Positions 10,034 through 23,814 are shown, numbered from the stretch's first letter. The stretch: DNA of 64,000 nt from Aphrophora alni (GCA_963513935.1 OY740771.1:13545138-13609137); one strand, 5' to 3'. Program-made: numbers and translations. Notes: generated by a model not told the origin, from the sequence alone.

Positions 10034-10850
10034 TGTGAGGATAGGTGACCAATACAAGTTGATGGGGATCATCATGGTACTTACCTAGCCCCATCATACA
10101 ATGTAATAGCCCCATCATACAATGTAATACCTCCATCATACAATGTAATAGCCCCATCATACAATGTAATAGCCCCATCATATAATGTAATAGCCCCATC
10201 ATACAATCTAATAGCCCCATCATACAGTGTAATAGCCCCATCATACAATGTAATAGCCCCATCATACAATGTAATAGCCCCATCATACAATGTAATAGCC
10301 CCATCATACAGTGTAATAGCCCCATCATACAGTGTAATAGCCCCATCATACAATGTAATAGCCCCATCATATAATGTAATAGCCCCATCATACAATCTAA
10401 TAGCCCCATCATACAGTGTAATAGCACCATCATACAATGTAATAGCCCCATCATACAATGTAATAGCCCCATCATACAATGTAATAGCCCCATCATACAA
10501 TGTAATAGCCCCATCATACAATGTAATAGCCCCATCATAGGGGTTGGCTAGGTCCTAACAATCTTCGTAGATGTGTAATACAAAGTCTCCACTCGCTTCG
10601 CTCGTGTCAGTGTCTTTATTATACGATTGTAATATATCCTTGGGAGGTCAGAGTTCGCTATTTTGTTATTAACTTTGCTGATTGGTACCACTATTACAAA
10701 CAGAAATGAAATCTGCAAATTTGTATACAATTTAATACATTATATGTTGAATAACACATTTTAACATTTTCAATTAGATTTTTTTGAATTTCCATATTGT
10801 TCTATACGAGCTCACACTCTCTCGTATACTAAATTTCATATTCCTATCTT
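10034..10850 (+). repeat. Rep-B dispersed repeat, copy B1
   Basis: Family hallmarks in order: TGGTACTTACCTAGCCCC, CATACAATGTAATA, (the minisatellite), TCCACTCGCTTCGCTCGTGT, GATTGGTACCACTATTAC and CTGCAAATTTGTATACAATT. Equivalent segments recur at 16.8, 20.9, 42.5, 45.9 and 57.4 kb and, inverted, at 28.3 kb. There is no coding capacity and the element class is unknown. Confidence 0.8.
10088..10539 (+). repeat. 21-bp minisatellite (~21 units) with 9-unit higher-order repeat
   Basis: Unit AGCCCCATCATACAATGTAAT, about 21 copies, an in-place amplification of a segment that is single-copy in other Rep-B elements. Marker variants (TATAATG, then CAATCTAAT, then CAGTGTAAT) recur 189 bp apart (10181 and 10370). 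The 21-bp period keeps two minus-strand frames open (171 and 146 codons; heptads MMGLLHC and LYDGAIT). No spacers are present, so it is not a CRISPR array. Confidence 0.9.
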
Positions 10851-11736
10851 AATTTTTGTGGCAGCTCTCGTGTTTGCGTACAGACTACAAAGGATTGGGG
10901 AAAATCACTTTTTCAGTTACCTTTTTTTTTTCAATTACCAATCTCAGATTACAAATCATATACTGGGAAAGTAAAATGTGTACTTTTGCAATTAACTTGT
11001 ACAATTATTTACATTTTAAACAAAGTTAAAAACAATCCAGAAAATGCATGCCTACAAAATACGTGTTGGAAATTTGATAGCAACGGATGTAAAATAATAG
11101 GGATATTGATGAGGCAACACTTCTTTGAAGTTAGTCAAAGGTGTAAAGTAAGACTGCAAAGCTTGTGAACTGAAGTTTGAAGCTAAAAGCGGAAACAGTA
11201 AATCCAAAGGCACAGTTCAACATGTGACGTAAATTTCAACAATTAATACGCCGTTTGTAATTATCACGTTCAACTTGACAACAGGAAGTTACATATGACT
11301 GTGAATGTGGGCTTAATTGAAAGGTTCATTCTACAGATGAGATATGTCACTACTCCACGCCATCTTCTTTTTGGTAAAAACAATAATTTTTTAAATACAC
11401 ATATTTGGAGTGAACAGTTCGAAATTTGAATTGATCAAGCTAAGCGAAATCCTGTTTTATCTCAGTTTGAGTGCATCTTTGTTACGCAGTTACGTGCAAA
11501 CGCCTCTACCAATCGTGATGAAATTTATTAATGAGGATCTTTACTAGCAAATAGTTACTCCGAACGGAGGCAGACGTGCACGTCGCTGAAAATGAGTCTT
11601 CTGCAGAACCTACGTAACTAGAGAATGTGTTTTGTGTTTGAACATCCCTGATGATGTGGGAGCGTCTGAAACAGCAGTAAGAGATGCCTGAAAAAAGAAT
11701 TACTTAAAGTGTTTTAATACCCAAATTAAATCGATT
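10851..11736. other. AT-rich DNA with one hammerhead-like motif
   Basis: Nothing recognised apart from CTGATGA (11648-11654) followed by GAAAC (11668-11672), discussed under findings. A 60-codon frame at 10986-11168 has no known motif. Confidence 0.4.
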
Positions 11737-11940
11737 AACCCCTCAGGAGCTTACTGAGTAGGGGAGTGATAATCCTGAAGGACCTAAGCTGGATCTACAT
11801 GTCATGTAGTCTTGGGTTAGATGTCCTTTCCTTCGTCTTCCTACCAGGACTCTCGTGACCAATTCTTGTTCTTTTCCGACCCTGATACTCTTAGAATATT
11901 GGAGGGCTATTATGGGACTTTATAGTACGTTCTTCCGCCA
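11737..11940 (-). repeat. Rep-A dispersed repeat, copy A3
   Basis: Inverted copy. CCTCAGGAGC, GGATCTACATGTCATGTAGT, GACCAATTCTTGTTCTTTTC and TTGGAGGGCT occur in family order. Confidence 0.75.
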
Positions 11941-12263
11941 TTTTGTTTCTAGTCTATAAATTGTGCCGAGTTATTTGCGACGGGTTATATCAGACGGAGT
12001 ATCTTTTCCGACTGTTTCCAGACAGAAGGGGTTGATCAGGGTTACATCTGACGATTGTATTCCGTTATGCATTTGGCAACGTTGCATATTCCAAACATAG
12101 TAAAAGCACGACTCATATCATTCTATCATTACAAGAGATACCCTGTCGACAGCTTGTCACTATAACAATAAAATGAGTCAATCTATGTCTATGTCATCTA
12201 TAATATAAATATAGAATCTTTCAGATTTTAAATAATTGAGTTATGTGTGGTGCTCGTGTCAAG

Positions 12264-12286
12264 TAGGTTAGGTTAGGTTAGGTTAG
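12264..12286 (+). repeat. Short TTAGG array
   Basis: About four uninterrupted pentamers. Confidence 0.8.
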
Positions 12287-12439
12287 ATATATAATAAACT
12301 GAACCTCAATTATTAGGAGGACCTAAATCGTCGGAAATGATACAGGCCAACTCCTTCTACTTGAAAACTGTCGGAAATATCTCGTTCTAAGATTCCGTCG
12401 GAAATAACACGTACCACCAAAAACAACAATAAAAATATA

Positions 12440-12600
12440 TATGGCCTTGTAATCTAGCGCTTTGTTGGAACCTAAAACTCCATTACTTAGACAATGTTGG
12501 TGTTTTTCACTTGTTTAATGCTCTAGGTTTTTCACTTGATAACTGGAGATGATTTATATTCTCGAAACTGGGTGTATTAGTTTTTATATGCACAAACGAT
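12440..12600 (+). repeat. Rep-C (Penelope/hammerhead-like) repeat, fragment
   Basis: CACTTGATAACTGGAGATGA then TTCTCGAAACTGGG then TTAGTTTTTATATGC. The same order appears at 63.95 kb and, inverted, at 47.63 kb. The element class is inferred only from the stem-plus-CGAAAC pattern typical of Penelope-type termini. Confidence 0.45.
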
Positions 12601-13880
12601 GGCATATGTCCGATTAAACCATGCTAATAATATGAACAATCAATCATTACAATTTTTGTTTGTTTAAAAATCTGCGGCAATTTTGAATCTTTAAAACATT
12701 CACGTTTTATCACTTCCGGGTATTGCTTTTTCACTCGGAAGATCGCTATAATTAAAATTTCCTAATTAGAAACAGTAACATTTAGAAATATATAGAATTT
12801 TAAAGTCAGAATTAAAATTTGAATAAGATTAAACTTATGGTAGATTTCAGTTGATTGTCTAGTGAGCCCATCAGATGGATGACCTCAATGTAGCTGTAGG
12901 CTATACTATTATAAGTTTTGTTTTTGTTACTTTTATATATCTAATCTTCTTTTAATTATAATACAGAATCATAACCACAATATACGTCTTTATTTTTAGG
13001 TTAAACATTCACTTTATATTCCAATATGAGATTAATTATGAGGCCCGCAAGGTAGTGACATTGATGGGAGGGTATAGAGGGGAAATTATCAGTTTTGACG
13101 TCTCCTAGGTCCAAAAGTGATTTTGGTTTTTACCAAACAAATAACTTTCTCTGTACCACTTATATGTGACAAAATAAAATGTGTATTAATAGACTTGTAC
13201 CTAGAATTTTAGTTCTATCAATCAAAATATAGGGCGTTCAAAAAATCGCAACTGCTTTTTCCTACTTTCAGATGTTAAATAGCTCATTTTGCTATCTCAT
13301 CTGAATAAATTAAAAACAAAATCAAGATAATAATTTAAAACACGACAAGTCACTAACAGTCAAGTTGAGTATTTTGATATCATTTAGTGTCTGAACGTAT
13401 TTATTACAATTTACAAACCCCATCAAAGCCCCGTGTTGCAAAGTGAAAAGAGAAGCAGTTATGTTAATGAGAACCTGACGCTCTGCTCCGACCCTATCAT
13501 TAAAAATATTTTTACCTTGTGCAAATGTTTTAAAGGCTGCGGTGACGATCAAAGCATGCTACAAAGTTTAGACTGTTTTTGTCCTAATAAAGGAACACTA
13601 CCTGTAAAGGCTTTCATTCTGTATTTCTTTTTTACCCCTTTTGACTTTATTCTTTCTCCGGTAAAACGTATTCATACTCTGTGAAATTTGTTTATTATTT
13701 TTTAAGGGAAAATATAGTAGAGAAATATTTACAGTTAATTAGTAACGATTTAAAGTATTTAAAGATGTTTTAATAAATTTTATAATTAGGCTTTCGTAAT
13801 ATATCGAGGTGTTGTCAAATGTGAGAAGTTTTAAGGTATTCAATTCTAGACTGACAGTCGGGTGGTGATTAAATGTGTTG
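12600..13880. other. AT-rich DNA, nothing recognised
   Basis: Two overlapping opposite-strand frames (13322-13552 minus, 13433-13684 plus) show no known motif. A GGGCGTTCAAAAAAT segment at 13232 resembles the single MITE ends elsewhere. Confidence 0.4.
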
Positions 13881-13883
13881 CAG

Positions 13884-14610
13884 GCGCCAACATAATGTCC
13901 ACTTTGGTTTGATAATGCCGAGAGAACCTCAATGCTTTCTCTTGAAAAACTGATAACTTTGCATTGGGTACAGAATCATAAAGGAGTTATAGATGGAGAT
14001 ACATTGGCTAAAGTGGTCTCTGCATCACAGTTTGTAGGACCTGAACATGTAGTAAGGATACCTGTGCGTCTTGTCGAGATGGACAAATATTGGTAGGTTC
14101 AGAGAAAACACCATCAAAGATAGGATAGTCTTAGGGGGTACAACCATAGCAACCAACAACTAACTCTCTTCTGGTAGACCTGGAGGAACAGTACTGACCT
14201 TGGGTAGAGGGCAACTCAGCCGAATGAAGGCGCCAATATAAACCACTTTGGTTTGGAAATGACGAGAGAACCTCAACGCTCCCTCTTGACAACCTCTAAG
14301 GAAAACTCTAAATTTGTCACTTCACAAAGTAAACGAAATCAAAGAAAAATATCAAGCTTCGTATCAGATCCATGGCGCTTTCTTGAAGCATCTTAATACC
14401 AAGGGATCACTCCAAGGAAATCCAGACTATGCAACCAGCACCTAGAAACTGCAGAACATCTACTTCTAACGTACGAAGAATTACAACATAGAAGACAACT
14501 GATCTTCGGCCTAGATGTGACCATTAAATCAACAAGCAACTTGGCTAGGAAAATCATGTCCTTAATCAAAGTCAGGAATAAGAAGTACACAAAAAACCTT
14601 AGAGGCTGAA
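13884..14610 (+). pseudogene. Decayed non-LTR retrotransposon, RNase H and C-terminal part
   Basis: HWVQNHKGVIDGDTLAK (about 13960-14010) corresponds to the RNase H segment WVPGHxGxxGNExADxLA, with key residues lost. About 400 bp further on, CNQHLETAEHLLL (about 14423-14461), then YEELQHRRQLIFG, corresponds to the CxxC...H...C zinc-knuckle tail that follows RNase H in I/R1/Jockey-like LINEs. Here the second Cys pair is degraded. A frame runs from the knuckle to a stop near 14610. A 65-bp segment is present twice (13884-13950 and 14230-14294), so part of the relic was duplicated. In the living family the RNase H removes the RNA strand during target-primed reverse transcription. Confidence 0.6.
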
Positions 14611-14796
14611 GTGTCTAGGGGATAAAACGCGCTTCTATGCATAATAATATTTAATTTAAACGACAACATCAAGCGAGCGATCATTTAATGTTACTGAAGA
14701 TTGTAGTCTCGAAAATCATCTTTAATCTAGTCACACAACAGTCTATCTAGCTAATATAATAATTTTTACCTTAAAACGTAAAGTTTAAATGGTTTT

Positions 14797-15005
14797 CCCT
14801 CAGGGATTTACTTTAGTGAATACTGGCAAGGCAATTCTGGCAAGGACCCTAAGCGGATCTACACTTTTTTCACGTAGTATTGAGTAGATCCCTCTCTCCT
14901 TTATTATCGAGTTTCTTTTGACCAACTCTTATTCTCTTCGGAACCTGAAAAGTATTCCTGGGTTAGGAGTTTTCACTTTATGTTCTCGTCTTCTTTTTCT
15001 TCCTA
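14797..15005 (-). repeat. Rep-A dispersed repeat, copy A4
   Basis: Inverted copy, with CCCTCAGGGATTTAC, TTGAGTAGATCCCTCTCTCC and TTTGACCAACTCTTATTCTC in order. Confidence 0.75.
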
Positions 15006-15244
15006 AGGGTACTTTGACCGAAGTTTTGCTATTTAATAAGAAAAAAAATATATAAAAAAACAAAATACCAACTGCAAAGGTGTTTTATTTTTCTAAATAA
15101 AACTCCTGTTTTAAATTAATTCAGTTGAATTTTAGTGAAATGTGAAAATTAATTACCCAAATCTGTGTCAAAAAATAACGGTTAGTATTTTGATTGGGAA
15201 TAGGCGTGCGGGAAAGTTTGTGCAGTGTTTTTGTACCCTTTATA

Positions 15245-16395
<1,151 letters not shown>

Positions 16396-16402
16396 TATAT
16401 AC

Positions 16403-16792
16403 GAAAAAACCCTAAAATTTCCTAGAAATGTACTTACTCCAATACTTATTCTGTTTATTCAAATATAACAAAATTTGATATTAAATCTGTTTTTATGAAA
16501 ATAATAAAATGTTACACTTCCTGTTTCTACAGATTACCTCAGCTACATTTTACAAGTTGACTTCCACAACTGTAACAAAATGCGTTTAATATAAAACATT
16601 GGTGGTATAACACAGCCCAAGGCGGGTTTATTGCATATCAAGTTATAAATCAAGCCATCACTCAGCAATGTAGGTCGGTACTGACGTCTTTTTAAGGTTG
16701 ATTTCATTGTAAAACAGCTGAGCATGTGTGACACATAAATCTGTTTAATAGTGTTATACGTGTGTCTCACTACCATTTAACTATTGAAACAT
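16403..16792. other. AT-rich DNA, nothing recognised
   Basis: A 77-codon minus-strand frame (16543-16776) has no recognisable motif. Confidence 0.4.
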
Positions 16793-17575
16793 GTTGATGG
16801 GGTGTCATTAAAGTACTAACCCAGCCCCGACGTACAATGTAATACAAGCAGAGCATCTAAATGTAATGGCCAAAAGTTGGTTTGGTTCTTGTAGGAAATC
16901 AAATGGTCTTATTCAGTAGGGTAAATAGTTGTTTTCTGAGACTTGTAGTCGATTTATAAAGGGCGTTTCCAAAACTTCAGGATATGTTTTCTTAGTTCAA
17001 AATAAGTAAAACAGTTCCAATGAACAATAAAAAAAATTTTTTTTTTAGGAAAAACATTATATTTTTGGAAATAATTTAGATATCGAATATATATTTGGTA
17101 CACATATTGTTTATGTAAACTTTTATCAATGTACCAAAAACATAAACCAAAATGGTGGGCGTTTTAATTTTTAAATACCGAATATATAAAAAACTAATAA
17201 CTTTACAATACTATTTTAAACGGCCGCCATTTTGAAAACGTATTAGAAGTATGTACCAAATTTGGTCTCAGTAACTAATTTATTTACAAAAATATTGGAG
17301 TCATTGTCTAAGCCCTCGAGTACATATTTTGAAGATGCCCACATTTCCTCTTGTGAGATCGGGGTTCGAAATTACGTTTTTGACAATAACATCGCTATTT
17401 ATCACCCTAGTTGATACGATTACATGCAGAATTAAAATCCGCAAATTGATATTTAATTTAGTGTGATATAAATTTAAAAACACACGAGTTACAAACAAAA
17501 AACTGTTCAAAATTGCCACCTTTTTAACATTTTAAATTTCATATATTTATAATTCAGAAATATATATATCTGATT
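16793..17575 (+). repeat. Rep-B dispersed repeat, copy B2, interrupted
   Basis: Left part (16793-16958) has AGTACTAACCCAGCCCC and TACAATGTAATACAAGC. Right part (17284-17575) has TTTTTGACAATAACATCGCT and GATACGATTACATGCAG. A MITE-like segment separates them. Confidence 0.7.
16959..17283 (+). mobile_element. MITE-like insertion in Rep-B2
   Basis: It begins AAGGGCGTTTCCAAAACTTC, close to the left end of the complete MITE at 15245, and shares the GGCCGCCATTTTG motif (about 17222). The right boundary is inferred from resumption of Rep-B. Confidence 0.55.
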
Positions 17576-17778
17576 ACCTTTAATAGTTTTTTAAATAATA
17601 ACTGTATCTGGTAAAAAAAATACATTTTTATTAAGTAGAAAATGTCCTGAGTTTGGTTTTCCTAGATGTACTTGTTAAAAAGATAATAAAGTGTCACCAC
17701 ACTTCTGCCTAACTGAATTAACTCAAACTTGTTAAATAGGGTCATTAATAATTTAATTCAACAATTAAAATCCATGAT

Positions 17779-17825
17779 TCCTAACCTAACCTAACATAAC
17801 ACAACCTGACCTTACCTAACCTTTA
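17779..17825 (-). repeat. Degenerate TTAGG array (reads CCTAA)
   Basis: About nine pentamers in reverse orientation, with substitutions towards the right end. Confidence 0.75.
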
Positions 17826-19326
17826 CTTAACTCTAAAATTTGAATGAAATCGATGAGTCAATTTTGAAAAAAGTAGCTCTATGGTTGATTTTTTTAGTTT
17901 TGGCATAGGCCTATTTTTTTTTATTTGGATACATTTTAACAAAATATAATCTAAACAATCACAGTTGATTTTTGGAAAAGTGAATAGTGTATTGAAATTT
18001 GTTCGAAGGGTTGCTACTCCAAAATTTGGGTATAAAAGTAGATAATTCAACAAAACATTCAGTCTATTCTTTTAAGCTGTATAGCACTGAAACATCATTC
18101 TTTTGTGCTCATAAGGCCTTATAAAAAGAATGTTCAATTTGCATTTATATAAATTTAAGTCTAGTGTCTGCGGTTTAATGACATCCTAAACAAGAATAAG
18201 GACGAAATTTTCATCGAGATTTACAATTTGTTTCCCACAATTGGATCCGCCAGAAGACATCAATGCAATAGTAGCGGCATTCCATGAGTGGGAACGCCAT
18301 TTCGGAACAAAAGGATTCCAGTTTCCTGTCTCTCCCCCCTCGGTTGAAAATCCAATTCTGTAAAAGTGCGAAGGATATGAGCCGCAAATCCGGGAATCCG
18401 CTTTGTAACCTACTCTTCTTCGACATGTGTTCAGGAGGTCGATGTGAAATTCGCGTGTCTGTCTTGTAAAGTCAAATAGCTAAAGTTTTTTTTAGGTTAC
18501 GTGAATTAAATTATGTAATTATTTGGCCGCCAACCACAATTCCTTTTCGTGTTTTTTATATCCTTTATTTTGCCGACTTTGTCCTTGATTAATACAGATA
18601 CTTAAGGTACTCAAAAAAAGGTCCTGTATGTAAAGGAACCTCTAAAAACAGTTTCAAATGGTCGTCATTTTGAAAGTGTTAGACCATTCTTTTAGCAACG
18701 AACATATTCAATGAAACCTAATTTTGGCTGAAACCTAACTTCAGTTAAGACTACTCAAATTTTTTATTTTGATTTTGAGGTTATGTGCAATTTAGTTTTT
18801 ACTATCTCGCACAGACGTATTTTTGGAAATGTCATGTGATGGTCAAAAATTATATGTCGAGTTCTTGAAAATATATCAGTTCTGAGATCCAAAAAATTCT
18901 AAGTTTGTCGTAAATTTAGAAACGATTTTAATAAAATTAGAAATGTGAGTATATTTTGACCATAGGTTGGGACAATTTTACATTTTTTAAAACAAAAAAC
19001 TTAGAGGTTAACTGCGATAAAAAAAAAAAAATTATAAAAATCAATCAGCTATAAAGATTTAAACCAAATTTTGCTCCCTCTAAGACCAAACGTTTAGGTC
19101 GCCATCTTTTTATGGCTTGTGAATAATCGGAAAAAACGGGACTCTTTTTAAAACATGCAATTCCTTTAAATCAACAATAGGCCTATTCCGTTAACAATTT
19201 TAGAAAATCTAAACATTAATGACACAAACTCGCGCTAGATCATAAGTAAAAAATATTACGGCTCAGAATTTATTGTCAAGAAATAAAAATAAATTTTCAC
19301 TTGTTAATCAATACGATTTGCGCTGA
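17826..19326. other. AT-rich DNA with one GC-richer patch
   Basis: Around 18230-18470 the base composition rises and opposite frames of 61-71 codons overlap, but no domain is recognisable. The rest is AT-rich without identified features. Confidence 0.4.
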
Positions 19327-19606
19327 GGCCCCGTTTATGGCCCAATCAAATCATGTTTGCGCATGCGTTAGGCAAGCAAGTGTTCATTGCGCATGCGCTA
19401 GGCCGTGGACGGGCTGGACGTTTGTGGAAAATCACTCGCCGAGCGATCCTCCGAAAACCGTCGCTGACGTCCAGGACGTTCGCAACGTTCTGGACGCGCG
19501 GTGTGAACCGTCTCATTTGATAGCAAGGGCAGCGATTTATTTTGACAAAAACGTAACAAACGTCCAGGACGTTCAGTACGCCGGTGTGAAAAGGCCTTTA
19601 GTCGAC
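19327..19606. mobile_element. GC-rich candidate MITE
   Basis: A sharp ~280-bp GC-rich, CpG-rich island in AT-rich surroundings. Edges GAGGCCCCGTTTATGG and GTGTGAAAAGGCCTTTA are roughly complementary at their AGGCC cores. The 12-mer GTCCAGGACGTT occurs twice (19468 and 19562) and GCGCATGCG twice. Open frames on both strands (103 and 73 codons) follow from composition. Edges are uncertain. Confidence 0.4.
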
Positions 19607-19624
19607 TGGTAAAACCCACACTTA

Positions 19625-19900
19625 CACGAAGAGGGGTTGAAATCTAAGAGTATAACTGTTTGGGCTGGCATCACCAATGATGGTGTTTTATCGTATGACA
19701 TATCCCATCAGACAATGACTGGAGACAGATTGTGGTCAGTCTAATCTGGCCAAAGCAGTTTTCGATCGTGATCTTCCCAAACGTTGGATAGGTCGTGGAA
19801 GCAACTTCATGGACTGATCTCCAAAATCCCCTGTTAGCGATTTTTGTGTTTTTCCTAAACACTTTTTTGAAGTTTATTCTCACCTTATACTGTAGCAATA
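19625..19900 (+). pseudogene. Decayed mariner/IS630-type transposase fragment
   Basis: LKSKSITVWAGITNDGVLSY (about 19642-19700) followed by MTGDRLW matches the KxxVWxGIxxxG block and the TGxxYL block. Further on, KRWIGRGSNFMDWSPKSP, read across a frame change (about 19777-19832), matches the RWIGRRGxxxWPxRSPDL block that ends the catalytic domain. Stops and frameshifts break it, and the QDGAPPH block is not recognisable. It resembles the 8.8-kb relic but is independently truncated. Confidence 0.6.
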
Positions 19901-20049
19901 AATGATGAATTAATGTGGCTGATTAAAGAGGAATTACTGTTGATACATCAGCAGACAGATATTGAAAAGCGCTTATGACTTTTTTGTTTCGTTGCTATCA
20001 GTGCATAGCTATTGATGGACTTCAGTTCGAATAAAGATCAAATTTGGAT

Positions 20050-20913
20050 CAATAATCACTTACTACTGTTATTTTTCTTTATTAAGTTTTACAAATTTTC
20101 ATGTTATCTGTAAATCAACAATTTGTAATGGTTATGCTAATAAAATCATTTTTATGTAAATGTACCATTATTTTGTTATTACGCCATTTTGTTTTGATTT
20201 ACCATAACAAAATGAAACGCGAGGGTACAAATCTAAGTAACATAACTGTAAAGTGTCAAGTTTGTAGTGTCCCATATGTCTGGCATATTAATTCAAAAAT
20301 ATCGACATCTTCGTGGTAAATTCTGTATATAATATTTTTTTAAAGGGCAGTTTTTTTGGTTCATGACAACTACCAAACTTACATTTCTCCTGACGTGTAG
20401 TTGTGATCTACACTTTTCTTTAGCTTTAGAGGACACAGTTTGTGCAATATTTTTGTTATGTTTATTTTGCACTCACTTAAGATTACGGAGTTTTGTCACA
20501 TACGATATGTAAAACGTTAAATGTTACATGTATTACTTAAAGTAGCATTTAATATGTTATGGTTTGAAGGAAATGCAGATGATGAATACTTCAATGTAAA
20601 GATGGCCTCTCTACATTCGTCCAGTCGGCAACCAATTCAAGAGATAAGCAAACCTCCAGATCAATATATTGATATCAGCAAAGGCTCACTTTACACAACA
20701 CTCAGCAGAAAGCTGTGTATACAAACTTCGACTTTATTGGATAATACACAAACCATATAATTGTTTTATATATACTTTAATTTCTATAATTAATTCATAC
20801 AAGGTGAAAAAAGTTTTTAAACAAATTAAATCCCCAAAATTGTCATTTAATAAAAGGGAATTTTAAGACGGAAAATCTCTCTGTCATGATCGCCAGATGA
20901 AAGCAAATAAATA
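20050..20913. other. AT-rich DNA, nothing recognised
   Basis: Frames of 65-79 codons at 20101-20319, 20521-20760 and 20669-20866 show no known domains. Confidence 0.4.
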
Positions 20914-21030
20914 GGCCCCATCGTTGTACTTACCCAGCCCCGACATACAATAAATACAAGCGAATAGAAGTTGGCTTCTTGGGCCTTGTAGGAAATCTTA
21001 AATTGTTTTGGTAGATCTACCAGTAGGATG

Positions 21031-21848
21031 TTTTTTTTTTTTTTTTTTTTTTTTTTATGGGTTGTAAAAGCCTCCGTCAGAGGCCTCACCGACGTCGACC
21101 TGAAGGTCTTTTGTCGCCCCAAGTTCTATCCTACACCCACTCAGTAATACCTGTCATCCTTATGAAGGAACAGATGCTACCTATAGGGTTGTCTAGGATG
21201 GTTTCCATCTCCTTCCCCTGAGGGCCTAGAGAGTATAGCCTGGCTCGTCCTAACGCCTCACACTCTAAGAGAATGTGTTCTGCGGACTCTTCAGCCAAAC
21301 CACATTTCCTGCAAATATTTTCTGCAGCAATCCCTATTCCGTGTAGATGTTTTCTGAGGTGACAGTGGCTCGTTAAAAGCCCAACCACCCACCTCATGTT
21401 ATCCCTTCTAAGAGAGATAAGTTGTTCAGCATGTTTCTTGCTTGGTCTAAGTAGCCTCTTTGCAAGTCTACTTGTAGTTGAATTTGTCCAGGCCTTATCC
21501 ATCCCCTCCCGTATCCATGTATCAACCGCTGCTCTGGCATGTCCATAGGAGATCCCGAACACCGGTTCCGGGTCCACGAGAGGGGATTCTGAACCTATCC
21601 TGGCTAATTCATCTGCTCTCTCATTTCAATCGATAACTGAATGGCCAGGAACCCAGCCCACAGTGGCCGTGTTCACCTGACTAAGCTTTATCAATGATGA
21701 GATGCAGTCCCATACCAACTTCGACTTTACTCTAGTCGTGTTTAGTGCTTTAATTGCAGCTTGACTATCCGGGAAGATCAGAATGTTCTTACCTTTGTAT
21801 TCCATTCTTAGATTCTCATTGATACATTCGGAGATTGCACCTACTTAT
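21031..21848 (-). mobile_element. 5'-truncated non-LTR retrotransposon with poly(A)
   Basis: A LINE 3' fragment: RNase H remnant, zinc-knuckle C-terminus, ~70-bp 3' UTR, then an A-tract (poly-T on the plus strand, about 21031-21056). Heavy 5' truncation is typical of target-primed reverse transcription. No target-site duplication could be identified by eye. The insertion lies within Rep-B copy B3. Confidence 0.8.
21131..21843 (-). pseudogene. LINE ORF2 3' part: RNase H and CCHC-like tail
   Basis: Reading from 21843 leftwards: VGAISECINE, then LIFPDSQAAIKALN (RNase H, Asp of the DSQ motif), then VGWVPGHSVID-stop-NERADELAR, where a single TGA (21626-21628) replaces the Gly of the expected GNE. 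Downstream is an uninterrupted 148-codon frame (21131-21577) with LLTSHCHLRKHLHGIGI and CRKCGLAEESAEHILLEC, the tail typical of I/R1/Jockey-related LINEs. The living element would be a reverse transcriptase of about 1,000 residues; endonuclease and RT domains are absent here. One stop in about 235 codons means it is fairly young. The exact clade is not resolved. Confidence 0.8.
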
Positions 21849-22205
21849 AAGTTTGTTTAAAACAGTAGTTACACAGGTTTTCTGAACCTCGTAACATTTT
21901 CTTAACGTTGGCTAGATGTGTATATATTAAACAGTCTCGCTTCGCTCGTGTCAGTGAGTCTCCACTCGCTTCACTAACAGGGCCCTACCGGATCTCGTAA
22001 CTATACGAATATCATATTTCATTTTTAGGTTAGGTTTCTAAATTACATTTTAAACCTTAACTTCCCTATTTGTCATCGGAGATAGGTGAGGTTGGTACCA
22101 TTACATGTAGAATTGAGATATCTAAAATTTGATCTATTTCAGTGTTTTGTAACACACAAGATATGAACAAAAACTATTTTAACTGCCCGCCAATTTGAAT
22201 TTTAT

Positions 22206-23439
<1,234 letters not shown>

Positions 23440-23644
23440 CCAGACTACATTAATACAGGTGTAGATCTCGTTAGGCTACCTGGTGGTTTCTACATACGTA
23501 CTCTCTGTACGAGCGCCTCTGGTTATAAAATTGTCTCAATAGGTACGTCAGTTGTTCTCTGTAGATTGATATTTCTCGTGTAAAAACTTGTAAAAATGTT
23601 AAAACTTGTGGTTATCATAACCTTCAAAAAAAGAAGTAGAAGGA

Positions 23645-23814
23645 GAAAAATAAATAAAATAGCGTCCTCTGGTCTTCGAATAGTCTAACGTTGCTTAAGA
23701 ATAACCTGATAGAAAAGACGAGAGAGCGGGATCTAACCCAAGCCTACATGTAGAATGGTGTATATATAGCTCGGAATATACGACACCCGTACTTTCTAAT
23801 AACTCCTGAGGGGA
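23645..23814 (+). repeat. Rep-A dispersed repeat, copy A5 (5' part missing)
   Basis: GTCCTCTGGTCTTCGAATAG, GGGATCTAACCCAAGCC and ACACCCGTACT...CCTGAGG occur in family order. The GGCGAAAA end is absent. Confidence 0.65.

Larger units (their letters stand above)
20914..22205 (+). repeat. Rep-B dispersed repeat, copy B3, split by a LINE
   Basis: Left part (20914-21029) has TTGTACTTACCCAGCCCCG and TGGTAGATCTACC. Right part (about 21850-22205) has TTGTTTAAAACAGTAG, TCTCGCTTCGCTCGTGTCAG, TCGGAGATAGGTGAGGTTGG and TACCATTACATGTAG. Together they reconstitute the family order around a LINE insertion. Confidence 0.75.

Noticed and set aside
10023..10538. 171-codon frame of MMGLLHC repeats, and a possible CRISPR array
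   Set aside because: The 21-bp unit has no spacers and is a plain minisatellite within Rep-B; the frame is open because 21 is divisible by three.
19301..19619. 103-codon plus-strand and 73-codon minus-strand frames in a GC-rich patch
   Set aside because: Opposite-strand overlap, no domain, and the patch looks like a small mobile element.
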